The notes beneath the pieces are model-generated. The model had not been told where the DNA came from, ran no database searches, and saw only the letters and a program-made list of their open reading frames with translations. A DNA stretch of 42,100 nucleotides from Zhongshania sp. (GTDB taxonomy: Bacteria > Pseudomonadota > Gammaproteobacteria > Pseudomonadales > Spongiibacteraceae). Shown one piece after another: positions 1 through 7,645 of this stretch (position 1 is its first letter; every line of letters starts with the position of its first letter). The stretch is taken from positions 1-42,100 of the forward strand of contig JAGPVP010000113.1 of the NCBI GenBank assembly GCA_018066965.1, given 5' to 3'. The position numbers and the translations under genes were made by a program.

Positions 1-226
1 GCCTCAGCGGCCTTCCAGCGGCCAAGAAGTGAATACAGCATATGGAAACGGCGACGACAGCAGAGAGAGGAGCTCTTGGCACTGCAGGGAATCTTGATAT
101 GAATTTATTCCGGACAGCAGTGCAATCGAGTTGAGGATGACAATAGTGGACTATGGGTGCCTAGCTACGTTGTGGATGATGACGGGAGTGGTCATGCCCG
201 AAGTGGCGGTATGCACTAAAAACCTC

Positions 227-345
227 GTCATACCCGACCCCGATCGGGTATCCAGATGAGCGATAGCGAATGCCTTCGCTTTTTACCAAGCACAGCGTTG
301 AATTAAACCCGCGGTATATGGATCCTCAATCGAGTTGAGGATTAC
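227..345 (+). repeat. REPIN-like paired-hairpin element, copy 1
   Basis: 119 bp. It opens with a GTCAT...ATCCAG hairpin with perfect 8 bp stem ATACCCGA/TCGGGTAT. An interior beginning with a GAGCG..AGCGAATGCC motif follows. It closes with a second hairpin in inverted orientation, stem ATCCTCAA/TTGAGGAT. Two REP-like hairpins facing each other is the REPIN/BIME architecture. Confidence 0.65.
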
Positions 346-429
346 AACAGTGGGCTATGGGTGCCCAGCTAAGTTGTGGATGACGACGGGAGTGGGTATA
401 CCGAAGTGGCGGGATGCACTCAAAACCTC

Positions 430-547
430 GTCATACCCGACCCCGATCGGGTATCCAAGTGAGCACAGCGAATGCCTTTGCCTTTTACCAAGTACAGCGT
501 TGAATCAAGCCTGTGGTATATGGATCCTCAATCGAGTTGAGGATGAC
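430..547 (+). repeat. REPIN-like paired-hairpin element, copy 2
   Basis: 118 bp, the same organisation as copy 1 and about 203 bp from it. Forward hairpin ATACCCGA/TCGGGTAT at 430-457, reverse hairpin ATCCTCAA/TTGAGGAT at 521-547. A solitary forward hairpin follows at 559-587. Confidence 0.65.
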
Positions 548-694
548 GAAGGCTGGGAGTCATACCCGACCCCGATCGGGTATCCAGGTGAGCGACAGCG
601 AATGTTTACCATGTGTGGCAAATAAAGCTGAGCATATAAAAGTCGAGGATTCTAGCTTGAGCGAAGCTTTATGTACCAAGCGCGGAAGGGGGCC

Positions 695-901
695 TTAATA
701 ATTCCCTTCAAGGTCTTCGCTAAACACATCTTCCAATGGCTGCCCTGGAATAGCGTGATCTTCGTTTGCCCACGCAACCAAATCATTATTCTTGCAGCGC
801 GCAGAACAGAATGGTCGGTAACTATTGGCGCTATCCCAAACAAGTTCTGTTCCACAATTAGGGCAGGGAACGACAGGTGGCTTTTTAATAAAATTACTCA
901 T
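695..901 (-). CDS. yacG: DNA gyrase inhibitor / zinc-binding protein YacG
   Basis: A 68-residue protein with the YacG zinc site: CPNC near residue 13 and CSARC near residue 32, with the family pattern C-x2-C...C-x3-C, then an acidic C-terminus. In E. coli YacG binds GyrB and inhibits gyrase. The start overlaps the coaE stop by 4 bp (ATGA), indicating translational coupling. It is the last gene of the pilB-pilC-pilD-coaE-yacG run, a conserved order in Pseudomonas-like bacteria. Its first five residues (MSNFI) and 15 bp around its start match those of coaE. Length is typical for the family. Confidence 0.93.
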   Translation of the reverse strand: MSNFIKKPPVVPCPNCGTELVWDSANSYRPFCSARCKNNDLVAWANEDHAIPGQPLEDVFSEDLEGNY

Positions 902-1506
902 TTGTCAGTCCTTGCTAGTACTAAAAATTGCTGATGCAACTGGCTTATTTGCCGGTCTAGATCAGTAAATCCAGTGGTATTGTCGATAACATCGGTTGCC
1001 ACTGCGAGTCGTTCGTTGCGCGTGGCTTGGCTCGCGATAATTCGTTCAACCTGCGCTTGCTCGTTACTGTCGCGTTTCATGGTTCGCTCTAATTGTACAG
1101 ACTCTGGCACATCAACAACCACAAGTCGCTGACACATGGTCTGCTGCTTGCTCTCTACCAGCAGTGGCGACACATACAGGGCATAACTACTTTGGACTGC
1201 GCCGAGTTGTTTAATGGTTTCATTGGCGATAAGTGGGTGCAGCAGAGATTCCAGCCATGTTTTGGCGCTAGTGTCAGCGAAAATGGTTTGTCTCAGCGCA
1301 GCTCGGTCAAGCGCGCCGTTACTCAGAAGCAAGTTGTTGCCAAAATGCGCGGCGATTTTTGATAGTGCCTCGGTGCCGGGTTCTACAACCTCGCGGGCGA
1401 TGACGTCAGCATCGACAACGCCAATGCCGAGTTTTGCAAAGCGACTGGAGGCAGCGGTTTTTCCACTGCCGATACCGCCGGTTAGGCCTACAATAAAATT
1501 ACTCAT
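898..1506 (-). CDS. coaE: Dephospho-CoA kinase
   Basis: 202 residues. Catalyses the last step of coenzyme A synthesis, ATP-dependent phosphorylation of dephospho-CoA at the 3'-hydroxyl, in the cytosol. The N-terminal P-loop GLTGGIGSGKT (about residues 8-18), the following DAD motif near residue 33 and the total length fit CoaE. It lies between pilD and yacG as in many gammaproteobacteria. Overlap with yacG by 4 bp suggests one transcript. The ribosome-binding site is weak; the ATG at 1506 places the P-loop at the usual distance from the N-terminus. Confidence 0.95.
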   Translation of the reverse strand: MSNFIVGLTGGIGSGKTAASSRFAKLGIGVVDADVIAREVVEPGTEALSKIAAHFGNNLLLSNGALDRAALRQTIFADTSAKTWLESLLHPLIANETIKQLGAVQSSYALYVSPLLVESKQQTMCQRLVVVDVPESVQLERTMKRDSNEQAQVERIIASQATRNERLAVATDVIDNTTGFTDLDRQISQLHQQFLVLARTDK

Positions 1507-1555
1507 ATTCTAATCGGATCATCTGACTTAGGTTGATATTTAGGGCTTGCACCGT

Positions 1556-2440
1556 TTAGCGAAGACCGGCCATGCCAAGGTAAGCATCAATAATAGACTC
1601 GCCCCAGAACACCGCGATCCAGCCGGCACCCGCTAAATAAGGGCCGAATGGCATGGGTGTTGATGTTGAATTGCGCCGAGCCGCCAAAATAATTCCGCCG
1701 CATACCGCGCCAACCACAGACGACAATAAAATAATTAAGGGTAAAAACTGCCAGCCCAGCCAAGCACCTAAGGCGGCCAATAATTTAAAGTCCCCGTAAC
1801 CCATACCTTCTTTTCCGGTAACTATTTTAAAGAGCCAGAACACGCTCCACAAAATCATATACCCCAACATGGCTCCCCACAGGGCATCGGTAATCGGAAT
1901 ATGAGCAAAAATGCTGTTATAGAGAAGGCCCAGCCAAAGCAGGGGCAAGGTAAGCTGGTCGGGTAAAAGCTGGTGGTCGATATCGATAACGGTAAGAATT
2001 AATAGCAGCCAGCTAAACAAAATAATAGCGAATGCATAAGGGGTGATGCCAAACATCAACAACGGAAAAATACTCGCCAGCGCAGTGATGAGTTCTATCG
2101 CAGGGTAGCGAAGACTAATGCCGGTTTTGCAGCTTGCGCAGCGGCCACATAAAAATATGTAACTGATTACCGGAATATTTTGCCACGCTTTTATTGGCGC
2201 ATGACAAGAAGGGCAGTGCGAGCTTGGTATCGCTAAATTAAACTGTTTGGCTGGGGTTTGAGGTGAGGATGGGTCATCATCATTGAGCAGATACTCACAC
2301 TCTTGCCGCCAATTTGCTTCCATCATTTTAGGCAGACGGTAAATCACAACATTAAAAAAGCTGCCGATCAGCAAACCAAAAACACCCACTAATCCGATGG
2401 TAAACGCGGGGGCGTTTGCAAAGGCTTCAAAAAAAGTCAT
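1556..2440 (-). CDS. pilD: Type IV prepilin peptidase / N-methyltransferase PilD
   Basis: 294-residue polytopic inner-membrane protein that cleaves prepilin leaders and N-methylates the new N-terminal Phe. It has an N-terminal membrane segment (about 15-35) and a cytoplasmic zinc-type cluster with CPSC at 76-79, then C98, C101 and C104. Both aspartyl protease motifs are present: the Asp-x-Asp followed by LLPDQLT (D153/D155) and GYGDFK (D217). The family acts on PilA-type pilins such as the one at 7099. It sits between pilC and coaE in the conserved order. Nothing suggests inactivity. Confidence 0.95.
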   Translation of the reverse strand: MTFFEAFANAPAFTIGLVGVFGLLIGSFFNVVIYRLPKMMEANWRQECEYLLNDDDPSSPQTPAKQFNLAIPSSHCPSCHAPIKAWQNIPVISYIFLCGRCASCKTGISLRYPAIELITALASIFPLLMFGITPYAFAIILFSWLLLILTVIDIDHQLLPDQLTLPLLWLGLLYNSIFAHIPITDALWGAMLGYMILWSVFWLFKIVTGKEGMGYGDFKLLAALGAWLGWQFLPLIILLSSVVGAVCGGIILAARRNSTSTPMPFGPYLAGAGWIAVFWGESIIDAYLGMAGLR

Positions 2441-2511
2441 AAAAATACTCAGGAATAAAAAGCTACATTCAGGCCGTCGAGGATTATTTTAAGTATCAGC
2501 TATCGCTGATA

Positions 2512-3726
2512 CTACATCGCAGAACCAAGCATAAATATTGGAAGGTACATCGCTATCATTAATCCGCCGACAAGAACGCCAAGAATCGACATAATGAACG
2601 GTTCCAGCAGTGCGGTTAAAGTATCAACGGCATTATCTACAGCTTCTTCGTAATGGGTTGCAACCTTATCGAGCATCTCATCTAGCGATCCTGATTCCTC
2701 ACCAATAGACACCATTTGCAGTAGCATATTTGGAAATATATTGGTGAACTTGATGGACGAATAGAGTGTTTGGCCGGTGGTGACATCGTCACGGATTTGA
2801 ATAATTGCTTTTCGATACACAGCATTACCTGCTGCGCCAGACACGGAGTTGAGCGCGTCAACTAAAGGGACGCCTGCGCCAAAAGTGGTTGCTAGTGTTC
2901 TAGAGAATCGGGCAATAACGGAATTAAAAACAATGTCACCAATCACAGGAATTTTTAAAGTCATTTTGTCAACCCAGTCGGAAAATCGCGGCGATTTTTC
3001 TCTTCCTTTTTTGAATGCGGCACCGGTTACAATAATAGCCCCTAACACTATATACCAGTTTCTTTGGGTCCATTCGGATAGAGACACCACCATCTTAGTA
3101 AACGCGGGTAGGTCAGAGCCGAAGCTTTCAAATGTGGTTGCGAAGGTGGGTACAACTTTGATTAATAGGATAGCGGTAACAATAACGGCAACAACCAAAA
3201 CGGCGATGGGGTAGGTTAATGCTTTTTTGATTTTGGCTTTTAAGGCTTCAGTTTTTTCTTTATAAGTAGCCACTCGGTCAAGCATGATTTCTAGCGTACC
3301 GGATTGCTCGCCAGATGCGATTAAACTGCAAAACAGCTCATCAAAATATTTTGGGTGGCGGGCGCAGGCTCCTGCGAAGCCACCGCCTGAGGCCACCTCG
3401 TTTTTAATATCTACCACTAAGTCCTGCATAGTAGGGTTTTGTATGCCCTCAATGACTATGTCAAAACTTTGGACTAATGGTACGCCGGCTTTAAGCATGG
3501 TTGCCATTTGACGGGTGAAAATTGAAATATCAGCGGGTTTAATCGGTTTTCTATTACTGAAGAGTGGCTTGGGTTTACGTTTTACATTCTTGGCGGCAAT
3601 GCCCTGCTTGCGAAGGTGAGCCTTTACTAGCGCGCTAGAGCCGGCAATAAGCTCGCCGCGCGTTTTACGCCCCTGCTTATCGACGCCCTGCCAAACAAAA
3701 ACCTGAGTTTTGGATGTTGTAGCCAT
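2512..3726 (-). CDS. pilC: Type IV pilus inner-membrane platform protein PilC
   Basis: 404 residues with two T2SSF (GspF-like) domains, about 70-195 and 275-395. Each has the paired Gly-Glu motif (GEQSGTLEIMLDRVATY and GEESGSLDEMLDKVATHYEE) and is followed by transmembrane helices. The highly basic N-terminal segment (about 1-60) fits interaction with the assembly ATPase. PilC couples PilB to pilin polymerisation in the inner membrane. The start is 2 bp from the pilB stop, consistent with an operon. Confidence 0.95.
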   Translation of the reverse strand: MATTSKTQVFVWQGVDKQGRKTRGELIAGSSALVKAHLRKQGIAAKNVKRKPKPLFSNRKPIKPADISIFTRQMATMLKAGVPLVQSFDIVIEGIQNPTMQDLVVDIKNEVASGGGFAGACARHPKYFDELFCSLIASGEQSGTLEIMLDRVATYKEKTEALKAKIKKALTYPIAVLVVAVIVTAILLIKVVPTFATTFESFGSDLPAFTKMVVSLSEWTQRNWYIVLGAIIVTGAAFKKGREKSPRFSDWVDKMTLKIPVIGDIVFNSVIARFSRTLATTFGAGVPLVDALNSVSGAAGNAVYRKAIIQIRDDVTTGQTLYSSIKFTNIFPNMLLQMVSIGEESGSLDEMLDKVATHYEEAVDNAVDTLTALLEPFIMSILGVLVGGLMIAMYLPIFMLGSAM

Positions 3727-3728
3727 TA

Positions 3729-5447
3729 TTAGTCCTTGGTCACTCGGTTCACTTCTTCAAGGCTGGTTACACCCTGCGCGCATTTTTTGAGCGCGGATTG
3801 CCGCAAATTAGGAAAGCCCTCTTTTTGCGCTTGCTCAGCTATCTCTATTGAATTGCCGTTTTCCATAATAATACGAGAAATATCCGGTGTAATGCGAACA
3901 ACTTCGTATATCCCCACTCGGCCTTTGTAGCCGTTGTTGCAGCGCTCGCAACCAACCGGGTGCATTATGGTTGCCGTTTCTAATAACTCTTCCGTAAAGC
4001 CCTCTTCTAATAAGGTGTGTTTTGGCACATCTAAGGGTACGGCGCATTCCTTACACAAGCGTCTCGCCAAGCGTTGGGCAATAATAAGGCTAACCGAGGT
4101 CGCTACGTTAAAGGCCGGAACCCCCATGTTTAATAGTCGGGTTAGGGTTTCTGGCGCACTATTGGTGTGAAGCGTAGATAACACTAAGTGGCCGGTTTGG
4201 GCCGCCTTTATTGCGATTTCTGCGGTTTCTAAATCCCGTATCTCACCAACCATGATGATGTCAGGGTCTTGGCGGAGAAAGGAGCGCAGGGCTTCAGGGA
4301 AGCCTAGCCCAACTTTTGCATTAACGTGGACTTGGTTAATCCCCTCCAAGTTGATCTCTACCGGATCCTCTGCGGTTGAGATATTGCGCTCTGGGGTATT
4401 CAGGATGTTAAGGCCGGTATATAGCGATACTGTTTTACCAGAACCCGTTGGGCCGGTGACCAGAATCATACCCTGCGGCTGATTCAGGGTTTTCATATAC
4501 ATTTCTTTTTGGGTTGGCTCATAACCCAGTGCATCAATGCCCATTTGCGCTGAGCTGGGGTCGAGTATCCGCAGTACAACCTTCTCACCCCAAAGTGTCG
4601 GCAGGGTGTTAACCCGAAAGTCAATGGCGCGGGTCTTAGACAGCTTCATCTTAATGCGACCATCCTGCGGAACACGGCGCTCAGAGATATCCATTTGCGA
4701 CATCACCTTTAAACGCGCAGCGAGTCGATAACCCAAGGACGCCGGCGGACGCGCCATTTCTTGCAAAATACCATCGGTACGGAATCGCACTCGGTAGGTC
4801 TTTTCATACGGTTCAAAATGTATATCCGAGGCACCGCCGCGTATTGCGTCCAATAGTACTTTGTTTACAAACTTAACTACGGGGGCTTCGTCGGCGCCCT
4901 TTAGATCAACTTCGCCGCCGCCGTCTTCATCAACGGCCTCAATGTCTAGGTCTTCAAGATTGAGACCATCCATATCGCCAAGGCTGTCGGTAAGCGACTC
5001 CTCCTGCGCGGCAAGGTAGCTGTCAATTGCGGTGTTTAGCGCGGCTTCTTCAACAATGATGGGTTCAGTCGTTAAGCCTGTGTGGAATTTGATTTGATCG
5101 AGAGCATGAATATTGGTTGGGTCCGACATCCCAATAAATAGCCGCTTACCGCGCTTCCACAGCGGTAAGGTGCGGTGAAGTTTAATCAGCTTGTTCTCAA
5201 CAATTTTTTGCGGAGCCAACTCAGTGGTATAAGTGCGCAGATCTATAAACGGAATACCAAACTCGTCTGCCGCTATTTCAGCTATCTGCACCCCGTCAGC
5301 AAGCTGCTTGCCGACCAAATAAGATACCAAGCTTTTTTTATCTTTCTGAGCGGACTCCTGCGCTTTACGAACGGTATCCTCATCAAGAATCTCGTCGTAA
5401 ACAAGGCGTCTGGCTAGGCCGTTTAAGGGTGTCATTGAGCTGTTCAT
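3729..5447 (-). CDS. pilB: Type IV pilus assembly ATPase PilB
   Basis: 572-residue hexameric AAA-like extension ATPase. It has an N-terminal MshEN/GSPII_E_N region (about 10-150), an acidic linker (about 155-187), and a GspE ATPase core with Walker A GPTGSGKT at 332-339 and Asp-box/Walker B sequences downstream (DPDIIMVGEIRD). A tetracysteine zinc site (CKEC...CERC) lies in the C-terminal part. It powers pilus extension through PilC. It is first in the minus-strand operon and divergent from the plus-strand pilA side. No retraction ATPase pilT is in this window. Confidence 0.96.
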   Translation of the reverse strand: MNSSMTPLNGLARRLVYDEILDEDTVRKAQESAQKDKKSLVSYLVGKQLADGVQIAEIAADEFGIPFIDLRTYTTELAPQKIVENKLIKLHRTLPLWKRGKRLFIGMSDPTNIHALDQIKFHTGLTTEPIIVEEAALNTAIDSYLAAQEESLTDSLGDMDGLNLEDLDIEAVDEDGGGEVDLKGADEAPVVKFVNKVLLDAIRGGASDIHFEPYEKTYRVRFRTDGILQEMARPPASLGYRLAARLKVMSQMDISERRVPQDGRIKMKLSKTRAIDFRVNTLPTLWGEKVVLRILDPSSAQMGIDALGYEPTQKEMYMKTLNQPQGMILVTGPTGSGKTVSLYTGLNILNTPERNISTAEDPVEINLEGINQVHVNAKVGLGFPEALRSFLRQDPDIIMVGEIRDLETAEIAIKAAQTGHLVLSTLHTNSAPETLTRLLNMGVPAFNVATSVSLIIAQRLARRLCKECAVPLDVPKHTLLEEGFTEELLETATIMHPVGCERCNNGYKGRVGIYEVVRITPDISRIIMENGNSIEIAEQAQKEGFPNLRQSALKKCAQGVTSLEEVNRVTKD

Positions 5448-5632
5448 GGTTTGCCTGTCTAGTTATTTCCGCGTACACCCATATTTGTTTGAGTTTAGCG
5501 CATATTTTTCATGGGAGTGCTTCTGCAGTGTAGCCGTAAAATCTTGTAATCTGAAGCCTTAGACTATTCTGGTGCTATTTTTGCTTCGAGTTAGCTCCTT
5601 TGTGGTCATTATATAAAAATTGAGAATGTGAA

Positions 5633-6934
5633 ATGCTGGAAGTGTCGGGAACAAAGGTCTTTGGCTTAGATATTTGCAAGCCTGAATCTGTATTGTATTT
5701 ATTGTTGTTAGCAACCTTGCTTAGTGTTGCTGTCACTACAGGGACTTGGGATCTAGGAAATTCCCGTATTGTGATGTATCACGAGATCTTTTTTTCTCTT
5801 TGTACGGTTTGTTTACTATGGGGGCGGGGTATATTTGATTTATTGAAGGAGAATCGTCTAATCGTCGGGATACTCGTACTTTGGGTTATGAGCATAAGTT
5901 ATTCATTGATAAGTTCTCCCTATAACTTAGCACATTTATCTATTGGCCGAGCTCGATACTTCGAGACGATATCGCACATTGTTTTTTTTGTGCTATTACT
6001 TTCGTTTTTGAGATTGTATTCACCACCTCTGCGTCTTGTTTTCGCTGTCATCCTATTTAGTAACGCCTTCGTTGTCATACAGGCAATGTTAGTTTGGCAT
6101 TTTAGTCCAGATCCAACTATCCATACCTCCTCGGCATGGTTTAGCCGTTTTCCCTTTGTTGGTCACGCTCGTCATGCAGGGTACAACATGCTGGTAGCAG
6201 TGATTTCTGGCGTATTTTTATTACTAGGAAGTAAGCGTGCGCGTGAATCTATTCCTTATGCGATAGGGCTTTTATTGGTATCTGCTTGTTTGTTTTGGTT
6301 AGGTGGTCGTGGGTCAATGATCTCGACATTGCTAGCCTTTGGGTTGTTGTTTTTTGCTAGGCCCGAGCTAAAGGCGGCGGGGTTGGCAAAATGTAGCTGC
6401 ATTTTAGTACTTATATTCGCCGCAGCTATTGTCGCGCATTATTTGGCACAGTTTTCTTGGAACGGCATATCTAATTCCGTTGAGCGTTCGGTTGCAGCTG
6501 AAACGGTAAACAGGCTTTCTTCTGGACGTTTGGCTATTTGGACGTATTCGATAGACGCGTTAAAAGGTGATTATTTATTTGGCTTGGGGCCACAGGGTTA
6601 CCTTTTTATACCGGGTAAGTTGCGGAGCACGGCGATGCCGCACAATGTGATTGTGCAGTTTTTGGTGGAGTGGGGAGTGGTGGGGGCAAGCTTGTTTTCT
6701 GCTGCGTATTTGTATGCTTTGTATCGAGGTATCGTTAAGCTTAAGGCAACGGCATATGCAGGAATAGGGGTTCTAGGCGCTGCTGTGATTGTTGCGGCTC
6801 TAAGTGTTCATGGTCTTACGGATGGTACTTTTTATCACGGCAAGGCAAGCTTCTATCTTGCTCTGTGTATGGCAATCTGGATTGGCGTGGGAGCGCAAAT
6901 TAATAGCGCTGGTGTGACAAAAAATGTCAATTAG
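5633..6934 (+). CDS. O-antigen ligase family membrane glycosyltransferase (candidate pilin oligosaccharyltransferase)
   Basis: 433-residue polytopic membrane protein with about ten hydrophobic helices. The Wzy_C/WaaL signature lies in the second half: SSGRLAIWTYSIDALKG, then GLGPQGYLF and the periplasmic-loop motif PHNVIVQFLVEWG. This superfamily includes O-antigen ligases, Wzy polymerases and the pilin oligosaccharyltransferases PilO/TfpO and PglL. The position directly before the pilin gene favours pilin glycosylation. That is inference from context; transfer to lipid A or another protein is possible. AT-rich and with codon use unlike pilB-pilD, it may be acquired. No strong Shine-Dalgarno precedes the ATG. 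Confidence 0.8.
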   Translation: MLEVSGTKVFGLDICKPESVLYLLLLATLLSVAVTTGTWDLGNSRIVMYHEIFFSLCTVCLLWGRGIFDLLKENRLIVGILVLWVMSISYSLISSPYNLAHLSIGRARYFETISHIVFFVLLLSFLRLYSPPLRLVFAVILFSNAFVVIQAMLVWHFSPDPTIHTSSAWFSRFPFVGHARHAGYNMLVAVISGVFLLLGSKRARESIPYAIGLLLVSACLFWLGGRGSMISTLLAFGLLFFARPELKAAGLAKCSCILVLIFAAAIVAHYLAQFSWNGISNSVERSVAAETVNRLSSGRLAIWTYSIDALKGDYLFGLGPQGYLFIPGKLRSTAMPHNVIVQFLVEWGVVGASLFSAAYLYALYRGIVKLKATAYAGIGVLGAAVIVAALSVHGLTDGTFYHGKASFYLALCMAIWIGVGAQINSAGVTKNVN

Positions 6935-7011
6935 TGACGGCTTGGGTGTGTTTACGCTATTTGTTATTGCTTATTAATGACGAAATACAGCGATTTAATA
7001 CTATTTAGTGG

Positions 7012-7029
7012 TTGGCATAAGACATGCAT
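7012..7029 (+). promoter_or_regulatory. Predicted sigma-54 (RpoN) promoter of pilA
   Basis: TTGGCATAAGACATGCAT. The invariant GG (7014-7015) and GC (7026-7027) are separated by exactly 10 bp, as required for a -24/-12 element. Only two positions differ from TTGGCAC-N4-TTGCA (C to T after GGCA, and the first T of TTGC). Transcription would start near 7039, leaving a leader of about 60 nt. Pseudomonas pilA is RpoN/PilR-dependent, which supports the call; pilSR is not in the window. Confidence 0.65.
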
Positions 7030-7098
7030 TTAACTGTTTAGATTGTTGGCTTATACAATCGTTTAACGAACGAAATTTTTGTCCTTTTGGAGAATACA

Positions 7099-7581
7099 AT
7101 GAAAAAAGTACAACAAGGTTTTACATTAATAGAATTGATGATCGTAATTGCGATTATCGGTATTTTAGCTGCCGTTGCATTACCTGCTTATCAGGATTAC
7201 ACAGTGCGTGCGAAAATGTCTGAGGTTGTTTTGGCTGGAAGTTCTTGCCGTACTACTATTTCAGAGGTTTATCAAACTGCTGCGTCTGGCACTGCGACAA
7301 ATCCTGGTCCTAATAATTGGGGGTGTGAGTCATCAACTGCGACTTCAAAATATGTACGTAGTGTCGCAACGAATGCAAACGGTGTGGTAATTGTTACGAC
7401 GCAAGGTTTTGGTGATACAGATATTGATGCAAAAACAATTGAGTTGACGCCTACTGCTCCAGATGGAACAACAAACTTGGTCGTAACTAATATTCCAACA
7501 CAGGTTGGTGGCTGGAAGTGTGGCCCTGGTACGACGAACCCAGTTCCTGCTAAATATCTTCCAGGTTCATGCCGTCAATAG
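7099..7581 (+). CDS. pilA: Type IVa major pilin PilA (prepilin)
   Basis: 160 residues from the ATG at 7099; TTTTGGAG at 7085-7092 is the ribosome-binding site, so an in-frame TTG at 7087 is not the start. Short leader MKKVQQG, then the class III cleavage site G|FTLIE with Phe+1 and Glu+5, then a roughly 22-residue hydrophobic helix and an alpha-beta pilin head. Four cysteines; the last pair (WKCGPG...PGSCRQ) would close a C-terminal disulfide loop of about 16 residues. It would be processed by PilD, assembled by PilB/PilC, and possibly decorated by the flanking enzymes. It ends shortly before an intrinsic terminator. Confidence 0.95.
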   Translation: MKKVQQGFTLIELMIVIAIIGILAAVALPAYQDYTVRAKMSEVVLAGSSCRTTISEVYQTAASGTATNPGPNNWGCESSTATSKYVRSVATNANGVVIVTTQGFGDTDIDAKTIELTPTAPDGTTNLVVTNIPTQVGGWKCGPGTTNPVPAKYLPGSCRQ

Positions 7582-7622
7582 GTTGTATGGTTAGATAGAA
7601 TACACGTTATGTGTATTAATTT

Positions 7623-7644
7623 GGGGAGCTTCGGCTCCCTTTTT
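7623..7644 (+). terminator. Rho-independent terminator after pilA
   Basis: GGGAGC-TTCG-GCTCCC followed by TTTTT: 6 bp GC-rich stem with a UUCG-type tetraloop and U-tract. It ends one base before the ATG of the next gene. Confidence 0.9.
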
Positions 7645-7645
7645 A

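Larger units (their letters stand above)
1..694. repeat. Gene-free region with tandem REPIN-like hairpin units
   Basis: No credible gene is seen; the small open frames run through repeats. A unit of about 203 bp repeats: the motif CAATCGAGTTGAGGAT occurs at 123, 327 and 529, spacings 204 and 202. Each unit contains a forward hairpin (227-255, 430-457, 559-587) of the form GTCATACCCGA-loop-TCGGGTATCCA and a reverse hairpin (319-345, 521-547, and a decayed one at 123-142) of the form TGGATCCTCAA-TCGAG-TTGAGGAT. A forward plus the next reverse hairpin makes a 118-119 bp REPIN-like pair. Positions 1-120 show nothing recognisable. No clear terminator for the yacG operon was found here. Confidence 0.75.

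Noticed and set aside
227-587. Possible CRISPR array because of regularly spaced repeats
   Set aside because: Repeat spacing is about 203 bp, intervening sequence is itself repeated and not unique, and there are no cas genes.
335-698. Two overlapping small open frames (about 96 and 61 codons) on the plus strand
   Set aside because: They read through the hairpin repeats, the encoded peptides repeat with the DNA (SYPTPIGYP), and there is no ribosome-binding site or family resemblance.
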